Source: Sipunculus nudus (Eukaryota > Annelida > Sipuncula > Golfingiida > Sipunculidae). Taken from it: a stretch of 64,000 nt of DNA. The notes below the pieces were generated by a model. It ran no database searches. It saw only the letters and a program-made list of their open reading frames with translations, and was not told where the DNA came from. Positions 24,473-37,744 of the stretch are shown in pieces (within the stretch, counting starts at the first letter, position 1; each line of letters begins with the position of its first letter). A program made the position numbers and the translations under genes. Location: assembly GCA_026874595.1 (NCBI GenBank), contig CM049315.1, forward strand, positions 75,156,401 to 75,220,400. Direction: 5' to 3'.

Positions 24473-24974
24473 GATATTGAATATATTTCTAGTTCTTTCT
24501 TTTAACGCCCATTGCCTGTTGGTAGCGCTGTTTATTGTATGAGGATGAACCCTATAAAAAGAATTATATATTATTAAGCCTTTTGGATTTTGGATCTTAT
24601 ATGCATCAAGTGTATATTATAATTCATAAATCATAAACTATCAAAAGACATTAGAGCGAGGTTTTATGGAAATTTCACCCTTTAGTCTTTTACTCTCTGA
24701 TGGAATTCGTTCGAATGGTTCATTTTCTTTACGACCAAACAACGCCCTTCCGGGTAAATCTCCCACAAAAAATCATTTTCCACAAAGTAGTTGTACATCA
24801 GTGCAATATTCAATGAATTATGAATTATATGCTATCAACAACTATAAAAAATATATATGTTTTAATCATATGAGTATCAACTCCCGAATGTTGAGTTTTC
24901 ACCCATATATGTCAGTCGTGTTGTTTGAATGTTTGTTGAATAGTTTTTGACGAAGTAACTTGATATCTAAATTG

Positions 24975-25065
24975 GACCAGGACAGCTGAGTGGTAAAACG
25001 CTCGGCGCTCTCCGCTGGCGACTCTGGTTTGGCTTGTAGTTGCCAGTCCGATGTCGCTGGGTTAC
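24975..25065 (+). mobile_element. tRNA-derived SINE, family 1, head fragment
   Basis: GGACCAGGACAGCTGAGTGG and AAACGCTCGGCGCTCTCCGC match the head of the other two copies. The B box is degraded and the body is missing. Confidence 0.5.
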
Positions 25066-25740
25066 ATGATATCTAGATTGAAGAATATATCAAGGGCTGT
25101 TTTAGCTTACGCCTTTCCATCACTGTAGGTAAAGGTGCATTACTTTGTAAGTTACAAGCAGGCGAATGTAATATTTTATAGGCGGATTTCTTACATTTTG
25201 CAGATGGCCTATACACTGGTTTATGAACAATTATTTTTTTGTTCACTCACCGATCACATTTTTCTACTGTAATATTGAAATTTACAATTATTAAGCGCTG
25301 TGTCTTAAGCAGTAACTTTTCTAATGGTTATTTATTTGTCCAACCTTTTATCAGAATTGATAAGTAACGATTCTATTCCCAATTCATTCACACACTTTTA
25401 CTACCATTGCAAATTTTCAAGTATCATAATAATATAAGACATTTGAAAAAAAAATATTGTTTTGAAAAGGTTATAATAAATTCCGTTACTCTTGATCCGT
25501 TTAATCACAAATGTTTTATCGATATTTCGCTGAAACTAGCTTAGGAATTAGCAAAAATGCCTGTTATCTTAATTTATTTGCTTACACTGCCTGTTTTGTC
25601 TAATTCGTGTCAGGTTGCAAAGTTTCGAGGAATAATTTGATTTAAAGGGGCCCAATCACCTATAAAGCATGTTGAGTTAACAGGAAAAATCGTTTCTTCC
25701 CTTTAAAATAAATCTGTACCTGTCAAAACATTGCTTTGAA
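25066..25740. other. Non-coding, no gene seen
   Basis: AT-rich, no structure recognised. Confidence 0.5.
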
Positions 25741-26000
25741 ACAGTTTGCTTACTCGAGTGTTGAAAAAAGTGGACCGGGCGCGATGGGAGGTGTCAACAT
25801 AATCACAGAGCGTGGGGCCGTGTGCAGCGCGGAGCCTCAACACGTGTCAAATATAATACATGTTCCCACAGGCTGAAACACCGCGTGTTGCCCCTATTAA
25901 TCGGACCTCCGGTCACGCGGCCTTGTTATGGTAAACATACACGCGTGGACTGTGTTTACCGACACGCACGGTCATAACCAGGTGTTAAACAGTCGTATGT
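25740..26000. promoter_or_regulatory. Candidate enhancer island with paired forkhead-type sites
   Basis: CpG-rich patch in AT-rich surroundings. GTAAACA (25931-25937) and TGTTTAC (25953-25959) face each other around a CACGCGTG dyad. CACGTG (about 25840) and several CGCGG sites lie nearby. Function inferred. Confidence 0.3.
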
Positions 26001-28160
26001 GAGGAAATTAGACTGTGTGCTGGAATGGTTCTGCTGGGAAACCTTTGCATAAAGGTAAAATAAACTGATAGTGTGAAAGAATAGGCATAATATTGATCCT
26101 GATTATGTCCCTTTAACAGAATATACCTTTGGCTTGAAGGGTTTAGATTCGGTTTGGTTGTAGCTGGACCTTTTCTAAAACTGGTAGTGACAAAACACCT
26201 AAGTAGTGTGTATTTGTATAGGTTTTGTGTATTTATGTGCTAGAGGGAAATTCTTTACATCCAGGTTAATAATTGTGCACAAGACGGGAACAAGCTGGAT
26301 TTTAACCACCCTTTTATAAAAAAAAGTCTTATTACATGAGAACCTTTGTGGGGGAGTCAAAAAGTAGGACTATATAACTATGCTAACTGACACTATTTGG
26401 GCCTCTGACATAAGAGAGTCTACGACCAGCGTACTGGCATCACAGTGTCTTTAAATCGTGCATAGAGGACCACAGTCTAAGACTCTGTGAGGATGCAAAT
26501 ATTATCTCCTTTTTGAACCAGACCAATTGTCCCAAAGTGATTGGTGTCTTGTGGGCATGTTTGCCCTATTTTGTTATCTTTTCTCTCCCAGTCGCATAAC
26601 CAGTTGCAAGTTCGTATGTATCGCAGTGTGACGTGCTGTTCCAGCTCGCTGTAGTCGTCCTCGCTGGCTCAGTAGGATTACTAGTTCAAGGGGCTAGAGT
26701 ACAGATTAGAGGCCAACCTTCCGTAGTTGCTGTACTAGCAGTTTTACCAGCCAAAAACGGATATTGGGCGTCTAGTGTCTGTTCAAACCTCGGAGGATAC
26801 ATGGACCTTGTGTTCGCTGAAATGGACATTTTACCATTTCAGAGAGGTTTGTGGGTTCACATGTACCCTGTTGTGTTAATTCATCACTCGTACCATAATT
26901 TTAAGATGATCCGCTATTTGCCATGATATCAATGGAACAGAATGGTTGACCGTTGCAGTACATTACCCCGTATGGCTAGTATTATGAATCAAGCTAGGCT
27001 CACTAGGCCAAGCCGGCCAAGCTGATTCATTTCTGCTCTGCCGGGGGGTTGTAAGTACTATTGCAGTCACGAAAAAGGCTGTGCAATTCAGTAACAACAT
27101 CATACCCTTTAAAAGAGTTTACCACAAACAAACTGCTCTTGTAAATATATTGATGTTGGTCTACAAGATCATGGTCCGTTATAATATAACTAATCTGGCA
27201 CCATTTTAATTGTCAATATGTGACAAAACTGACAACATTTGAATATCTTGACGGGAAAGGCACAAAATTACTTCACACGAAATAAGATGGAAACCTATTC
27301 CTTATAGCATAAAACCTTCTAAATAAGAAGTGACATAATATAATCTCAGACGCCTCAAATAATTTACTCTTCGCGGCCAAGCGGTGAGTCTTTCGGCTTA
27401 AGGAGTGTGTACCGTATCGGTTATATTAATCCGTAAGTTATTTATGAAATAGTGAAACAACAGTGTGTGTATTGATTTGACCATTCGATCTGTCATGTTC
27501 TCTGAGACAAACTTATTAATTCGGGAAATAATTGAAGGAACAGTGGTAAACACGTAAAAATAAATACATTAATTGGGAAGCAGAATCTTTTTTTTATATC
27601 AGAATCTTTTCTTTATATAGATTTTTGTTTTTGTAAAGATGTACCTACAAGATACAAATTCGTAAACTGGGAATTTAATTTTTGTTATACAGTACCTAAT
27701 AGTCATGAACATTCTATAACTAAATGAACCTTGACAGATTAATATGGTACTCTCATGTACAAAATAGAAAATGTACTTCTATTATTATATGTTGTAATAT
27801 CACTTATTTTTTTGTGATTCACTTTTTGTAATTTTCATAATACAGTCCTTGGTGTCATTAATGAAACCTATTTTTGCAAAATAAAGAATAAGCACAATTC
27901 TGAGACATCATAAAAAAATAAAAGAAAAAAAAAAGCTCGACGTTGTGGACTGAATAAGAAAATCTACCAATGCGTCTTGTTTCTATTTTTCCTAAAAATT
28001 CGGAGCCCGACAAAGTCAGAAATACTAAACGTTTATTTAAAACCAAACTTATCTTTGTTGACGTCTCAGCAGGAGCTGATAGCTTTTTAACAAATCGTAC
28101 AACCTCGTGTTATTGATGGGAGATTTTTTCTGCTAGTTTAATTTTATGCAAAATTGATAT
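26000..28160. other. Non-coding, one hydrophobic open frame of unknown status
   Basis: The frame 26600-26926 includes a signal-peptide-like stretch (VLFQLAVVVLAGSVGLLVQG) but has no ATG before it and no clear acceptor in phase. No family recognised. The rest is AT-rich and featureless. Confidence 0.3.
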
Positions 28161-28182
28161 TAATCAATTTTGTAGAATATAT

Positions 28183-28186
28183 ATAA

Positions 28187-28229
<43 letters not shown>
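28183..28229. repeat. (AC)n(AT)n microsatellite
   Basis: ACACAC run followed by a TATATA run. Confidence 0.95.
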
Positions 28230-28879
28230 AAGTAAAGTATTCGAGATTCGTTCATGCACCCTATCCAGTCCCTCGTCATCACACCAACGCAGACACCTAC
28301 TATGAATATTAGCTTTGTCTAATATAGCACCGTGGGACTTCGTATAGCGCTCGAGCGTCATTCAGCCCTGATGGGGACGTTTGAAAGGAATTGGGCTTTT
28401 AATTAGCAAAAAGATTTATACAGAGATTAGACGTCATATACAAAAAAGTTACCGTCAGAAGGTCACCAATGACGTAGTTCCCAGACGTCCACGTGACAAT
28501 CCCCTCGTGCTCACGGTCAAGTTTGCTGGATGAGAGGCGTCAGGCTGTATTTGTTCCGTCGTTCACGTAAACCTCACATTTCTTCAGCAACCTACATACC
28601 TGTTTTCTTTCAATTACTTTCTGGCAGACAATTATCTGTGGTCTGAAATATCATGTTTTTATTACTCATGTAAGTATTGATACGAAACCAGGGGGGTACG
28701 TAGGATTTACTGAAAGGTGGGTGTGGTGGGGGATGGGGGAGGGGGGGGGGGGGGGGCTCCAGGCACAACAGCAAATACAAGTAAATTCAAAACTTCTTCC
28801 AAGACACAGCAGGGAATTTCAAAATTCTTGTACATGTTTAATACTTAAAATCTTGGAGTTATTTTATCCAATTAATCAG

Positions 28880-29032
28880 GAAAATGACCCGGTTTCAAGG
28901 AATATTCATAATTGTACAGTCACTTATGCACGAATAAGCCTTGGAATAGGGGCCGAATAATTGAATGCAACTATTGTCTTGGGAGCTTCAGGCAATAGGG
29001 ACCCCCTACATGGCGGAGGCTTGCATTCCTTG
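28880..29032 (+). mobile_element. Dispersed repeat family, copy 4 (5'-truncated)
   Basis: Contains AAGGAATATTCATAATTGTA, AGTCACTTATGCACGAATAA, GGGGCCGAATAATTGAATGC and the TGGCGGAGGCTTGCATTCCT end. Confidence 0.65.
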
Positions 29033-30336
29033 CATACTGGTTTAATGATGTCCTACAGGTTATTTCCTTTGGGGAATAAGTAACGGAAACATTATACATG
29101 TATAATATCAAAACAGTTTATAATGTAATTAGCTTCAATTTAAATATGTTCATTATAAATATTTTATATATATTAAATTTATAGAAAAAAGTTAATACTT
29201 ACTTTTTCAGATAATATCATAAGTGAATTTATAGATAATGTATTACATAATATGATAAACTAATAATTCATGCTTTACTACAAAAAATATGACTTGTCCA
29301 CAGTCATGTAAAATAAAGATGTAATTGAGGTGTCAAGATGTAATTTGCAGCTGACTTTAAGCCTTGGAAAATATATATCACAGTGTTGTAAATGAAAGAA
29401 AAGTATCATTTAGAAAATTTCCATGGTGACACCAACTTGTCCATTTTATAACACAATGCCACTGACGCTTTTACTGACCCTTGGTTTTGTATGTTCTTTT
29501 TATTTGTAATGTGTGAAATATTGTATTTGATTTATTTAGGAATATAAAAGTTTATACAAAACAACGCAACATTCGAGACCAGCGATATGACATTAATTTG
29601 ACTTGAAAGTCCTAATGGTTATAAAACGTCACTTCCGGGTCACATGTAGTCTCTAACGTTAACTGATGACGTGTCGTTTTAAATCAAAAGAAACAACACA
29701 TAACAAGTAAGGTGTAAACTCCCGGAGATCTCTGGTGGCACCCTGCGACACCTTCATTGATTTCAGCGGTCTTTTTCAGCTTATTGATTTGCGTTCATGC
29801 ATATTTTCCGTACATTATGTCATCATACATTCAGCAGAGCTCGAGAAAATGATATATGAGGGAAGGTTTGATATCAGAATGATATTTTTCGGGACGATTC
29901 CTAGAAAGTCCACGGTACCTGGAACGTCTTGTGTCGTATCAGCATCAATTCATCACTTAATTCAGGGAATGTTAAATTGCCTTTACTTTGACTTTTTTTG
30001 CTAATTCTGTCACCTGGCGATTTGTGTGAGGCCCATGCTTTATGGTTGCCAAGCACCCGGTGTAGTGCATCTGATTATCGCTAGTTGGATGCTGAGAGGA
30101 AGTGGAGGATGGATGTTTTAGGAGATGGGGGCCAGGGACCTAATGAATGAGCATTGTGATCAACTGCAGGTGATGGATTGCCAGACGCTGAATCCGTGAA
30201 CAACAGGATGGACGTCTACCTAAGCTATAAAGACGGACACACAAGAAAGCGCCCGTGACAGGGATGCAGCCTGCGTGCCACGTGCAGCCCATCTTGCCGA
30301 GAGCTCTATCCGGCGTAAAGACGTCAAGCTTTCCCC
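29033..30336. other. Non-coding, no gene seen
   Basis: AT-rich to 29560, then more complex sequence without coding signals. Confidence 0.5.
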
Positions 30337-30790
30337 ATATCAGGTTACCCCCAGAAATCTGAAATCGATGTCAAATTATCCCTAGGATAACCTGGGGTGG
30401 ATTTCAGGTTAACCCACACTATCCAGGATACCCCCTTCATGTGAACTGAAAACAAGTAGTTACAAATACAAATTTGAACACTAGAATCAATATCTGAAAA
30501 ATAAACAAGGTCGCTTAATGTCAATTGATTTGATAATCATATTCGATTCAATACAATCAAACATTACATATAAAAGTTTTCAATCAAATTTGAGAAACCT
30601 GGAAGATACAGAAACTACAATTTTATAATCAGAAATGAAACATATACAAACAACCTTTCGAAGGTGAGGGTGTGAACTGGAAATCGAATTGGAGAGGAGA
30701 AATTAGATTTCAAGTTTTTCCCCCGGGGATAATCTGAAACTTGGGTCATCTGAAACCGCTACACCGGATTTGGCGTTCCTCCTAAACTTG
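30337..30790. mobile_element. Possible inverted-repeat element
   Basis: The left side has CAGGTTACCCCCAGAAATCT and CCCTAGGATAACCTGGGGTG. The right side has CCCCCGGGGATAATCTGAAA. The facing blocks suggest a MITE, and the left block resembles that of the 16.1-kb element. The ends are not exact. Confidence 0.3.
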
Positions 30791-31591
30791 ATTTACGGCT
30801 TATTTTTTCCCTAAACAAAGCATGATACAACACACGGGAACGAAACATGATGTAATACGCTCAGACAGTCGATGTTCACTAAAACATCCCTACCATCGCA
30901 TGCTTTCTAGAGAACATTTGTTATCATAATATCCACATGTCACCAGGGTTTCTTCTGTTTTACGCTTTCATGGGTTCTTCTTGAATTGTTTTTATTTTCT
31001 TTACCAACCCATTTATCCTTTCCTACTTCTAATACGAGCAGTAATAAGGCAGGATTGATTAAAAGAAGATACCCTTTATTCCCCTGTGGTTCAAAGAGTA
31101 AATACATACATATCAATAACAAAACAAATTTAACATATTTACGTCCATCTGACTTTATCTACATTATTTACTGTCCATATTTTTTAGCGTATAGTTGTGG
31201 CTATTAACTAAATAACATTACTGTGGTTTATAAAATTAATGTGATAAAATTTGACCACATACAGTTATATATCCTCTGATGATGATCGCTGATTTTTCCC
31301 TCAAACTTGAGAGTGTATCATAATGATCGTAAATCACACTAAATGAAGGATTTGGAATGAGTATGAAATGTTTCATATGACTCGCTGTTCCTCAGGTCAT
31401 TGAAAAAATAACACATCAAAGAAACTTAAGTTTTGTTACAACCGCCGAAGATGGCTAAGGCTATGGTTGTTATTTTAGTTTGCGATGTCCGTGCGAGATC
31501 TAAAAAAGTTAATTTATTTCATTGAGAGACATCGAGGCAGTGCAAAGCATATGTCATGTAAGGAAAACTGCCCAGTGCATAAAATTGTTGG

Positions 31592-31600
<9 letters not shown>

Positions 31601-31649
<49 letters not shown>

Positions 31650-31668
31650 TGTGTGTGTGTGTGTGTGT
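31601..31668. repeat. (AT)n(GT)n microsatellite
   Basis: About 23 AT units then GTCT and a GT run. Frames across it are artefacts. Confidence 0.97.
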
Positions 31669-31855
31669 ATAATGTGTAAGGAATTAGTTTCGTACCATTG
31701 TACGGCACTCCTAATACGAAAACTCACTTCATAATTAGTAAACACGATGCTTATAATCGTTTGATTCCTTACACATGATATATATTTATATGATCTGGTT
31801 ATACCATCGAGCACTTTGCCATCAGTGCAATGCAAATGCCTAGAAAGAACAATTG

Positions 31856-31858
<3 letters not shown>

Positions 31859-31908
<50 letters not shown>
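31859..31908. repeat. (AT)n microsatellite
   Basis: About 25 AT units, then degenerate TATAGATATC. Confidence 0.97.
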
Positions 31909-31911
<3 letters not shown>

Positions 31912-32062
31912 TATAGATATCTATATATATTTGGGTGTGCGTGTGTGTACATTTACTACCCTTCTGGGGGTTAATTCCTCTTTAACCCGAATCAAATACA
32001 TGGTATGACCGTTTGAAGGATTGACACTACCTACACATGTTAAAATAGAAATCTACATTGTA

Positions 32063-32330
32063 AGGAATGCAAGCCTCCGCCATGGGGGCGGGTGGCTCCC
32101 AAAGCCTTGTTTGCATTCACTTATTCGACCCATATTCCTAGGTTCATTCGTGCATAAGTGACAGTGCATTGTGAATATTCCTTGATGACGCTCCTGAATA
32201 CGGATCTAGTAGCGGAACCACATCTAAATGACGCCTAAATCTAATCGATTCTTCATGAACGCATGCCCTCCTGGCGAAATAATTACCACGGGCTTTTGTC
32301 ATTTCCACCCTACCGGGGTATTTATTAAGC
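32063..32330 (-). mobile_element. Dispersed repeat family, copy 5
   Basis: Reverse orientation. AAGGAATGCAAGCCTCCGCC at 32063 is the family's 3' end, followed by the TTCACTTATTCGACCCATAT and GTGAATATTCCTTGATGACG blocks. The part after about 32260 is diverged. Confidence 0.6.
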
Positions 32331-33094
32331 ACAATGTGGTTACTAGTTAGTTAGTTGTGCTTCGTCGTGACATTACACTAGTTCTTGATTGATCAGTGCA
32401 CCCTCACAGAAGGTCAAGCGGCCTCCAGGGATTTGACAGTATAATACCCGTCCTCATCAAGCCACAGGTTACTTACACAGGGAGATGGCAAAGACTCCCC
32501 AGACGGGTCGTTATCCGGACCATTCAGGTCGTCCTATCAGCAGGCAAATATGCATACAGGATAAATGGCCCATGATCTACCAACATTTAATGGGCCTAAT
32601 CAACTATCTGACGTTTATTAACTTAAGATATACCCTTCAACATTATATAAAAATAACACCAGAAAATCCGATCCCAACTCGCACAGACTGTACGTTTTGT
32701 TTATATCCACGTGATTACGATATGTCGGGGGGGGGGGGGGCAGAGTTTTGCAAAAGGGCGTTTTTGCAAATAATGACTTTTCAACTTGCGGATCTATGGA
32801 ACAAACCCCCTTAGATTAGAACCAGCTTGTAGATAAACAAGCCCACACATCCATCACAGAGGCGTTATATAAAAACCTATTATGTACGTAGAGTAAGCCA
32901 TAACTCACTATTCTTGAATTGTTTCCTGTGACATATTGCAATGGATAAGCTAGTTCTACAGGTATACCATGGTACATGTATTATTTTGCACAATTAGGGC
33001 TAGCCATTACACATGATATACAGAGACAATGAAAAAGACACCAGACACAAAATACGGCGCGGCTCTTTTTTTGAAGATTTTTTTGAGGTAACCG

Positions 33095-33365
33095 CCTCCA
33101 TTTTTTAATGCTGACTTGTCTTATTCTTAAGTGTGTACATCTGCAGCGTTTCAGTTGGGGCTACGTGGCAGGAGAATAGCACTCGCTTCCTGTCATATTA
33201 TTTCATATCCTGGTGTCACCCAGGCCAGGTGTCTACCGCACCTGCAGGTCCCAGATGTGTAATCAATTCGAATTGCTGTTTCATAACACCGATGAATCTC
33301 TTTTGTGAGCGATACACGGCTGCGGGGAACAGCCTTCCCATTAACCTTGCAGAACGCCCACCCTA
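33095..33365 (-). mobile_element. SINE family 2, copy
   Basis: The minus strand shares GACCTGCAGGTGCGGTAGAC, GGTGACACCAGG and GACAGGAAGCGAGTGCTA with the 44-kb copy, and CCGTGTATCGCTCACAAAAG with the 36-kb copy. The tRNA-like head is not clear here. Confidence 0.6.
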
Positions 33366-35039
33366 GGCGCTGCTCTTCGGTACTAAGCGTATTTTATTCT
33401 ATTTCCCACGTTTCTTTGCCCCTCCCCCCCCCCCCCCTTCTTAGTCCGCCCATGCTCCTACTGTTAAGGTGAGTGACCCAAGTCACGTTAAAGGTTATCT
33501 CTTTTTTTTCAGTGTACGGTATCTGAGATTTCCATGGTTTTCTTTCCAAACAGGTGGTGTCCCGGATCACGTGATAAGCTTATCAGATCCCGGCCGATTT
33601 AATCACGGCCGAGTGTATTCCGTATATATTCATCGGTTAACACTTGAAGGATTTTTTTTTAAATTGGTGTTCTTGGTCACTGTGTGTTCCCGGTCCCTTC
33701 GGTCTCTTTGTATGCCGACCTTCAACGACCGTCTGTCTGGTCAATGTAAATAATCATCGCCCTACCAAAATACGAAACTGAGGATGGGATTAAAAATACA
33801 AACCTAGAGGTCGCAGCTCACTTTTGTTCCAATGAGATTCTCAACAGATTAAACGATCTGATCTCTGAAACTTCCTTTTTCCTAACGCATTTCATCGTTG
33901 TTTTTCTTATTTTTATACTGATATATAATCAGGATACTATCGAAAGTGTTCGGTGTTTAAAGGTCATTCTCCATCAAGTTGGTTGAGGGAATCCACATGA
34001 CTTCATGCAAAACTTTAAACACTAGATGTCCTACAATACTGCTCAAAACGCTTCTACGTAGCTACATGGTAAATAAACATTCTGTATAGCCCGACGTAAT
34101 ATATCCGGCAGCCTTTCTGGTTTTTTATTATGGTGTATATTGAAGTTTGGTCACCAGGGTTGTTAATTCCCAGGGAAATAAGCATATATTCCAGGTTGTT
34201 AACCATTTTCCCAGTCATTTCCTGACGAATGTATTTCCGGACAACTGTTTTTACGTGTATGTTTTTCTTTTCTCTATATGGATTATGGACAAATAACTGC
34301 ACTATCGTTTAAGTCAGGCTAGTGTGCATATGTGCGTGTGTGTATGTTTGTATGGAGGGTGGGGTGAGGTGTGCGTGAACACTACTTAAAGGGGAAGATA
34401 GTTCGATGATATAAACTTACATGTGTTCTTTCTGAATTTTTTGTTAAAGTAATTATAAAATCAAATTACTTATGATTAGTGTGATGTATTTTTATTGGAT
34501 TTTTCAAAAACATAAAAGTTAAATTTTCAACGTTTTCTGTTTCTAGCTGTTCCAGTGGAAATATTCATATAAATTAATACATGTAATTTTGTTAAATTCT
34601 GTATACATCAATATTTCGGATTTTTCACTTTCTGGTAAAACTTGGTTGTTCGAATGAATTGTGTTTACGTAGGCCCGTATATGCAACTTTATGTCAGAAA
34701 AAAAATATGTTGTGCACCTGTCTTAGACTTGTAAATGATAAGCTCCTTTTTTCCATTTATAATTACTTCAAAATTAACTGGTGGCAAATTAAAAATGATA
34801 CCAATATAAATTGAGATGGATTACATTTCCAGTGCAATTAGGTATGTTTTTAGACTCATTGACTTTTTTTTCAGTTCATCCCTCAAGATTAACTGATAAC
34901 ACCGATCCACGCCCAGGCCGCTCAGTGAACAGAGAAGTGTTCCAAGAATTGTTTCCCCAGCTGCCATGGACATCGCCCAAGGCGATGGGTTGTTTATTTT
35001 CCAAATTGAGGACATATAGGGGCTTAAGCATGTACTAAA

Positions 35040-36005
35040 GCCCCGTTCCCACGATCTGATCTTTGAAACTCCCTTTTTACTATCGCATTTCATATAGTTC
35101 ACGAGTTTGACGCCGAATCGCCACGATGTTGAAATCGTAGCAATTCTTGGCCAATCGGCCTGTCGAGTGAAAAAAAATTCATTAGGAGGACGATGCCGCA
35201 CGAGAGGACGACATGGTACGACAGTGACACGATGCCAGCACGATATGACACGAGGCTTTTAAGAATGTTCACGACTCAGTTACGATGTCTAAGAAACTTA
35301 TACGATAGCTCCACGATTTTCCTACGACTTGGCTACGACTTGTAGACGACGCCCCTACGAATATTCAATCCTGCATGCTACGCCATGGCCATAAAGGTCA
35401 GTATAAACCAAGTGGTAAATTTTTTATCCTGGTCTGCAACCAAGAATCATTGTTAGAGCTGCCCTTTAGGAAATAAACAACTCTGATGCTGGCCGTGGCC
35501 GTCCTGACACAGCAGTGAAGTCCAGCTGTTAAGATGGACTTGATTCCAGACTTGAGTTATGTTTTATGTTTATGTTTTATCACATGGGAAGCTGCTTCTT
35601 AAAGCAGTAATTTGAAGATATTTGAATGGAAGTTAATTGGAAAACTTAATAAAAAGAAAAACACGACTGATTGTACGAAGATCAACTTGGATTCGAAATT
35701 TCTGTGATTAAGAGGCCCATACAGACAAGACAAGAGTGTTAACTACAACGCTTATGTCAATGTTCGCTTTGCCTGACGTTTTATGATATTGGCTCTTTCT
35801 TGAGTGGTTCTTGTTGTTGTCGTATTGCAGTCATGTTAAAGTCATGGCAAAGTCGGTGTCATTCGTGACCATTCGTGACACAGTTTCACATCACGAATGA
35901 CCACGAATAATGAGGACTTTGACACGACTTGCCAATTAAGAAACTGTTACGACTTTGCTACGACTTGTGACGACAAGGCTTAAGTTTTGAACATTTAAAA
36001 AATAG
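35040..36005. mobile_element. Probable decayed DNA element rich in ACGA motifs, with internal hairpin
   Basis: Starts in GCCCCGTTCCCACGATCTGA, a form common at ends of invertebrate DNA elements. The block ACGATCTGATCTCTGAAAC also occurs at 33853. CACGA/ACGAC motifs recur every 10-12 bases over 35175-35360. At 35851-35912, ATTCGTGACCATTCGTGA and TCACGAATGACCACGAAT face each other as a hairpin. No transposase was recognised. Confidence 0.4.
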
Positions 36006-36074
36006 CGTCACGAATTCTGTGTGCTCAAGACATCGCTTCGAATGAAATTTTCAGAGCATTTCTGGAATAGACCA

Positions 36075-36240
36075 ATAAAGAATCGATTAGGTTTTGGTGG
36101 GGATAAGGCACATGATCCGGATCAAGGTACGTCTTCAATGAATATGTACAAATGTACAGTCACTTATACACGAAGGAACCTGGGAATAAATGAATGAATG
36201 TGGACCGAATAAATGAATAGTGGAAGCTTGCAAACACATT
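36075..36240 (+). mobile_element. Dispersed repeat family, copy 6 (partial)
   Basis: Contains AATCGATTAGGTTTTGGTG, CATGATCCGGATCAAG, TGTACAGTCACTTATACACG and GGACCGAATAAATGAATAG. The terminal GGAGGCTTGC block is damaged. It abuts a SINE copy. Confidence 0.55.
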
Positions 36241-36400
36241 CTTTTGCGAGTGATACACGGCCGTTGGGCAAAGCCTTTCCGTTTAGCCTGGTTAGGAGCT
36301 GACCGTGAAAAGTCGAAAGTTGTCCAAAGAAATCTGAACTCACGGTCTCCCGGCTTTGATTCTTTGTTATTCTTTAAGACCACAGAACCGGGGAATTAAA
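36241..36400 (-). mobile_element. SINE family 2, head-side fragment
   Basis: The minus strand has GTGAGTTCAGATTTC (B-box-like), AAACGGAAAGGCTTTGCCC and CCGTGTATCACTCGC. It ends where dispersed-repeat copy 6 begins. Confidence 0.5.
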
Positions 36401-36700
36401 AGATTCCCTTCCCAGTCCACTACTAATATTGAAGAGTTCCAGATATTTTCAACAAACTACATTTAACTTTCACAAAAAGAGATCTGCCCGCCGAAATTGG
36501 CTGATACCGAATAAAAAGTATTCGGCCGTGTAATATGTCAGAGATAGTTTAACAAAGCTGAATGGTATTCAGTACTTAACAGTGTCGTCTATGAAACATG
36601 ATTTAAATCAAGAGTGAAACGATTCAATTATAAAAGAGTGATAATTACAGTCATACTGGAATAGTTCTTACATTGTTACTATGGTAATAATTATTACTTT

Positions 36701-37078
36701 GGCCAGGAAGGTAGGCGTTAATTCCTGTTCGTGTGTGTGTGTGTGCGTGTTTGTTCACAAAATAACTCCCGCAATCATGAACGGAATCCCATGATATCTT
36801 CAGGGCACCTTGGGATTGGCCAATGAAGAATGGATTAGATTTTGTTGTGGGTCCGGCTTACAATCTGAGTCCATTCAGGACTTCCAGAATTATTCACAAG
36901 TGTGCTGTCACATATGCCAGATTGAACATGGGAATATGGGCCGAATAAGTGAATGCAAACACTTGTTGAGGAACATGCACCAATGACCCTAGGAATATGC
37001 CCCAGTAAGTGAATGAAAACTCGAGTTGCGGAGTACCCCACATTAAGTACCGCCAATATGGCGGAGGCCTGCATTCGT
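36701..37078 (+). mobile_element. Dispersed repeat family, copy 7 (near full length)
   Basis: Starts near the GGAAGGTAGGCGTTAATTCC block with a GTGTGTGTGTGTGCGTG tract and ends GGCGGAGGCCTGCATTCGT. Similar along its length to copy 3, including GAACATGGGAATATGGGCCG. Confidence 0.65.
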
Positions 37079-37744
37079 AAAAATGCATATTTATAATTTA
37101 TGAAATATGTTTTAAATCATGAGTTACACAATTCAAAGACTGATAATTACCCACTGAAATAGTTGTAACATTGTTACTATGGTAATAATTATTTCTAAAT
37201 CAATACTTAAAAAGCCTTCCAATTAAGGCCTACTAATTAAGGATATGATAAAATTACCCTTACAAGTGCAATGTTATTAGATTTTGTCCAAGGTGGCGGT
37301 TCAAATATCGAATGTCTTTCCGACACATCTCCTTCCAGTACGGGCCTCCGCTCGGCAACAAAGTTATGTTGAAGAAAAATCTTTTCATGTCGTCTTAAAT
37401 GTAGTCCTTTCTACATGAGTAACGATTTATAGAGGTTGGTGGTCCATTAGATTTAATCAAAACTTTGCAACTCTTAATTATGAACTGCGCGGACACCTTG
37501 CTTGGATGAACGCTTGTGTTGAGATCACAGATGCCCCACAACGCTAGGCAGGAGTTCAAAGTTGCCTTCCTGGAAATGAAACCGTGTTCATTCGGTTAAA
37601 GAAGTCTTTATCCTATGTTACTGTTTTGCTTCAAAATCAATCATGTTTGAGTGCACAGGTGCGTATTAATACAAATATGAAGTCTATGGTATGCACCGTC
37701 TTCTCTTTACATTCAGATGATGGCATATGTTATATATATGTTAT

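Noticed and set aside
31272-31320. Second hammerhead (CTGATGATG near 31276)
   Set aside because: No stem II and GAAA in the right place. No helix I partner.
31485-31835. Tyr-Ile repeat 'proteins'
   Set aside because: Translation of (AT)n and (GT)n runs. The same applies at 20.3, 39.4, 44.9 and 57.2 kb.
34811-35201. Overlapping frames of 75 and 126 codons on both strands
   Set aside because: They cross the edge of an ACGA-rich repeat and show no protein motif.
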